Source: Ignavibacteriales bacterium
Lineage (GTDB): Bacteria; Bacteroidota; Ignavibacteria; UBA10030
Assembly: GCA_016218005.1 (NCBI GenBank)
Contig: JACRFF010000083.1
Location: 1-10,094, forward strand
Direction of reading: 5' to 3'
Length of the DNA: 10,094 bases
Under the pieces are notes generated by a model. That model saw only the letters and a list, made by a program, of their open reading frames with translations. It had not been told where the DNA came from and did not search any database. The translations under genes were made by a program, and so were the position numbers. The first letter of the stretch is position 1. Each line of letters begins with the position of its first letter. Of the stretch, positions 8,020 to 10,094 are shown piece by piece.

Positions 8020-8931
8020 ATGGCCGCACGCACACGCGCAGAACTTGTGCTTCTTTCCATAACCTTTATTTGGGGAAGCACCTTTGTTATTACTAAATCA
8101 TTGCTGCAGGATATTTCGCCAGCCGTCTATGTTGCAGTGCGTTTTTGGCTTGCCACAGTCTTGATGTTTGCCCTCGTCCCACGCAAAATTTTTTCGCTCA
8201 ACACTCGCTCCGCACAACAAGGAGCTGTTCTGGGATTGCTCCTTTTCCTCGGGTTCATGCTGCAAACGTTTGGGCTGAAGTATACTACCGCATCAAAATC
8301 GGCTTTCGTTACGGGAATGCTCGTCGTATTTACCCCCGTGTGCCAGCTTCTGATTGAGCGCAGAGCGCCGAAACCCGGGAACGTTCTTGGCATTGGGCTG
8401 GTATTGGTCGGACTTTTTTTTCTTACCCGTCCCACCGGTTCTGAATTCAACCGGGGCGATTTCATGACGCTTGGTTGCGCACTCTTGTTCGGCCTGTACA
8501 TCGTGTACTTAGATATGTTCGGGCGAGAATCGGACCCGGCGCAATTGAGTTGGATGCAGTTTCTCGCCTGCGCCATTCTTGGTACGGCAAGCATTCCTTT
8601 TGTCGAACATGCAACGCTGGTACTAACGAGCTTTAGCACGGGTGCGCTTGTGTATCTGACTATCTTTGCAACGGTGATTGCATTGTTTGCACAAGCCCGT
8701 TTTCAGAAGGACACAACTCCCACCCGATCTGCCATTATTTTTTCTCTCGAACCCGTTATTGCGGCCGGATTCGGATATTTTGTTGTGCGCGAAACGCTGG
8801 GGTGGATAGGAGTTGCAGGGGCTGCCGTCATTATTCTGGGCGTTTTAGTCTCTGAACTCTCCGATGTTCTGTTTGGAGTGAGCGTGGGTGAAAAGGGTAT
8901 CCTTTCGCACACAGTCGAAAAAAGAACTTGA
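8020..8931 (+). CDS. EamA/DMT-superfamily permease
   Basis: A 303 aa inner-membrane protein with the two-repeat EamA (DUF6) layout: ten predicted hydrophobic helices, repeat 1 at about residues 7-137 and repeat 2 at about 147-280. Typical landmarks are FIWGSTFVITK (16-26), the GLKYTTASKSAFVTGM stretch (85-100) and SLEPVIAAGFGYFVVRETL in the last third (242-260). Family members export amino acids, metabolites or nucleotide-sugar-like compounds; nothing here fixes the substrate. After the last helix there is a short hydrophilic tail (about 290-303). It begins 7 nt after the DUF362 stop without an evident Shine-Dalgarno site, so it is probably co-transcribed with that gene. Confidence 0.9.
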   Translation: MAARTRAELVLLSITFIWGSTFVITKSLLQDISPAVYVAVRFWLATVLMFALVPRKIFSLNTRSAQQGAVLGLLLFLGFMLQTFGLKYTTASKSAFVTGMLVVFTPVCQLLIERRAPKPGNVLGIGLVLVGLFFLTRPTGSEFNRGDFMTLGCALLFGLYIVYLDMFGRESDPAQLSWMQFLACAILGTASIPFVEHATLVLTSFSTGALVYLTIFATVIALFAQARFQKDTTPTRSAIIFSLEPVIAAGFGYFVVRETLGWIGVAGAAVIILGVLVSELSDVLFGVSVGEKGILSHTVEKRT

Positions 8932-8940
8932 GTTTTTCAA

Positions 8941-9375
8941 ATGGCAATGGTACTATTCAAGTGGATGAAGAAGCCAATTCATATTCGCGTATGGTTTGCA
9001 GTCGTCGGGCTTGGATTTCTGTTCATGGGAGCGGTCTTCAAGGATCGTCCCATTGCGTACAGTGCGGGGAATGAAGTTGTCGTCCGGTGGGCGACCCTCG
9101 ACGAAACCAATATCGTGAAGTTTGAAGTCTATCGCAGCGGAGGGGCGGACAAGCCGTTCAACTATGCAGGCGAGTTGAAGCCGCAGGGAAACAATTCCAC
9201 GTATGAATTTCGCGACCAAGCAGTGTTCAAGACGGAAAGTGGATTTTATCTTTACAAGATTCGTTCGGTGTTCAGCGACAACTCCGCTATCGATTCCGAT
9301 GTTTCTTTCGGCGTTTCTCACCTCAGTTCTACTGCCGTGCGAACGTGGGGTAGCATCAAGGCCATGTTTCGATAG
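8941..9375 (+). CDS. Small membrane-anchored or secreted protein with one FN3-like domain
   Basis: A 144 aa protein of unknown function. The N-terminus is basic, then a hydrophobic segment spans about residues 16-33 (VWFAVVGLGFLFMGAVF), forming a signal anchor or an uncleaved signal peptide. From about residue 43 to 127 the pattern looks like a fibronectin type III fold: VVVRWATLDE with the strand-B Trp50, FEVYRSG (61-67), and YLYKIRSVFSDN (103-114) as the strand F tyrosine region. The domain would face outside the cytoplasm. The ATGs at 8941, 8947 and 8965 are all in frame. None has a good ribosome site, and 8965 gives a more typical signal-peptide start (MKKPIHIRVW). It begins 9 nt after the transporter stop and is the last gene before a strong terminator. 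The fold call rests on pattern recognition alone. Confidence 0.7.
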   Translation: MAMVLFKWMKKPIHIRVWFAVVGLGFLFMGAVFKDRPIAYSAGNEVVVRWATLDETNIVKFEVYRSGGADKPFNYAGELKPQGNNSTYEFRDQAVFKTESGFYLYKIRSVFSDNSAIDSDVSFGVSHLSSTAVRTWGSIKAMFR

Positions 9376-9402
9376 ACGATGCAACCCAAAACTGTTTTAT
9401 GG

Positions 9403-9429
9403 AAAGCGATAGTGTCTATCGCTTTTTTT
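9403..9429 (+). terminator. Rho-independent terminator after the FN3-like gene
   Basis: A perfect 10-bp inverted repeat (9403-9412 with 9416-9425, AAAGCGATAG/CTATCGCTTT) encloses a 3-nt loop (TGT). It runs into a T-tract ending at 9429, then ATTT. It lies 28 nt after the FN3-like stop and ends just upstream of maf, so it should separate the preceding genes from maf and the cobalamin subunit gene. Confidence 0.82.
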
Positions 9430-9434
9430 ATTTC

Positions 9435-10022
9435 GTGAATCATTTACGCAAACTTCACATCATACTTGCTTCTCGGTCGCCGCGGCGGAAAAAACTCTTT
9501 CAGCAGTTGGGACTTCACTTCAAAGTGGTACCGAGCGTTGTTCCGGAACAGTTCGATAGAAAACAGACTCCACGAAAAAATGCAGAACGGATTGCTTTGG
9601 AAAAGGCGCTTGATGTTGCGCAGCGATCGTCATCCGGAATTGTTGTAGGTGCAGATACGATTGTTGTGCTTGGCAGGAAAATCCTCGGCAAACCTCGCAA
9701 TGCTTCGGATGCAAAGCGCATGTTGGGACTTCTCAGCGGCAAACGTCACGATGTTATCACTGGAGTTGCAATAATTGACACGGTGCGCGGAAGAAAAAGA
9801 GTGTTCAGTGAAACGACAAAAGTCTTGTTTCGCAAGCTGCAGGATGGTGAATTGGCTGAGTACGTTAGAACGGGTTCCCCGTTGGATAAGGCGGGAGGCT
9901 ATGGAATTCAAGACGACTATGGCGCCGTATTTGTTGAAAAAGTTGAAGGTTGTTTCTATAATGTGGTGGGTTTCCCTGTAACAAGATTCTATCAAGAACT
10001 GACGTCATTCGTTCAAGGGTGA
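9435..10022 (+). CDS. maf: Maf-family nucleoside triphosphate pyrophosphatase (dTTP/UTP type)
   Basis: A cytoplasmic house-cleaning pyrophosphatase that hydrolyses non-canonical or excess nucleotides (dTTP, UTP and modified pyrimidines in this class) and has been linked to septum control. Signatures, numbered from the GTG at 9435, are ILASRSPRR (10-18), the catalytic-site GADTIV (72-77, Asp74), SGKRHDVITGV, and DKAGGYGIQ (151-159), followed by GCFYNVVGFPV. This start gives 195 aa, normal for the family. The frame also offers an ATG at 9399 (207 aa), but its extra codons are made by the terminator hairpin and do not resemble Maf N-termini, which begin close to the ILASxSPRR motif. Neither start has a recognisable Shine-Dalgarno site, so the exact start is uncertain. 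The stop is 9 nt before the next ATG, implying co-transcription with the cobalamin subunit gene. Confidence 0.9.
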   Translation: MNHLRKLHIILASRSPRRKKLFQQLGLHFKVVPSVVPEQFDRKQTPRKNAERIALEKALDVAQRSSSGIVVGADTIVVLGRKILGKPRNASDAKRMLGLLSGKRHDVITGVAIIDTVRGRKRVFSETTKVLFRKLQDGELAEYVRTGSPLDKAGGYGIQDDYGAVFVEKVEGCFYNVVGFPVTRFYQELTSFVQG

Positions 10023-10031
10023 GCAAATTCT

Positions 10032-10094
10032 ATGGACAAAAAAATCCGAGTACTCATTGCAAAAGCGGGATTGGATGGTCATGACCGGGGCGCA
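10032..10094 (+). CDS. Cobalamin-binding small subunit of B12-dependent acyl-CoA mutase, 5' end only
   Basis: Only 21 codons lie in the window, but they read KIRVLIAKAGLDGHDRGA, the beginning of the B12-binding (Rossmann-like) domain of methylmalonyl/isobutyryl-CoA mutases. DGHDRG (residues 15-20) is the DxHxxG motif whose His17 (codon 10080-10082) replaces dimethylbenzimidazole as the lower cobalt ligand. The motif sits so close to the ATG that this must be a stand-alone small subunit (normally about 130-140 aa), not the C-terminus of a fused mutase. Its expected partner is the catalytic subunit at 4303-5961, which lacks this domain. Most relatives have KPGLDGHDRG; here Ala replaces the Pro. 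An AAGGGTGA stretch overlapping the maf stop may act as the ribosome site. Confidence 0.9.
   Translation, partial: MDKKIRVLIAKAGLDGHDRGA

Noticed and set aside
9775..9803. TTGACA at 9775-9780 as a -35 element for the downstream B12 subunit gene.
   Set aside because: No -10-like hexamer lies at the proper distance and it is inside conserved maf codons.
1..10094. Signs of a mobile element, phage defence island or CRISPR array.
   Set aside because: No repeats with spacers, no transposase, integrase or nuclease clusters, and even composition; the content is housekeeping and metabolic.

Overview
The window is about 10.1 kb of densely packed bacterial chromosome with every gene on the + strand and almost no intergenic space. 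I see no transposase, integrase, phage gene, tRNA, rRNA or CRISPR array. Base composition is roughly balanced and even across genes. The content suggests a free-living bacterium with intrinsic SRP, mismatch-repair and de novo purine genes. A split B12-dependent acyl-CoA mutase, a short secreted FN3-like protein and mostly weak Shine-Dalgarno sites hint at the FCB (Bacteroidetes/Chlorobi/Ignavibacteria-like) superphylum, but that placement is only an inference.

The left part (1-4273) is a housekeeping run. It holds the 3' end of purF (Fe-S type amidophosphoribosyltransferase), pgsA-like (CDP-alcohol phosphatidyltransferase), ftsY (SRP receptor) and mutL (endonuclease-type mismatch repair protein). 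Neighbouring genes overlap by 4 or 11 nt or are 2 nt apart, so translation is probably coupled.

The middle (4303-8931) holds a stand-alone catalytic subunit of a coenzyme-B12-dependent acyl-CoA mutase, a UbiA-family prenyltransferase closest to polyprenyl-phosphate phosphoribosyltransferases, a DUF362 protein whose start overlaps the ubiA-like stop (ATGA), and an EamA/DMT transporter. The mutase would be labelled methylmalonyl-CoA mutase by default. However, the residues at the two substrate-discriminating positions are Phe and Gln, as in isobutyryl-CoA mutase, rather than Tyr and Arg.

The right part (8941-10094) holds a small membrane-anchored FN3-like protein, a strong rho-independent terminator, maf (nucleotide pyrophosphatase) and the first 21 codons of the cobalamin-binding small subunit of an acyl-CoA mutase. 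That small subunit is the natural partner of the catalytic subunit encoded about 4 kb upstream.

No wholly new system is evident. The observations most worth following are the isobutyryl-type signature and split layout of the mutase, the coupled UbiA/DUF362 pair, the terminator sitting on the maf start, and a tandem repeat in the mutL linker.
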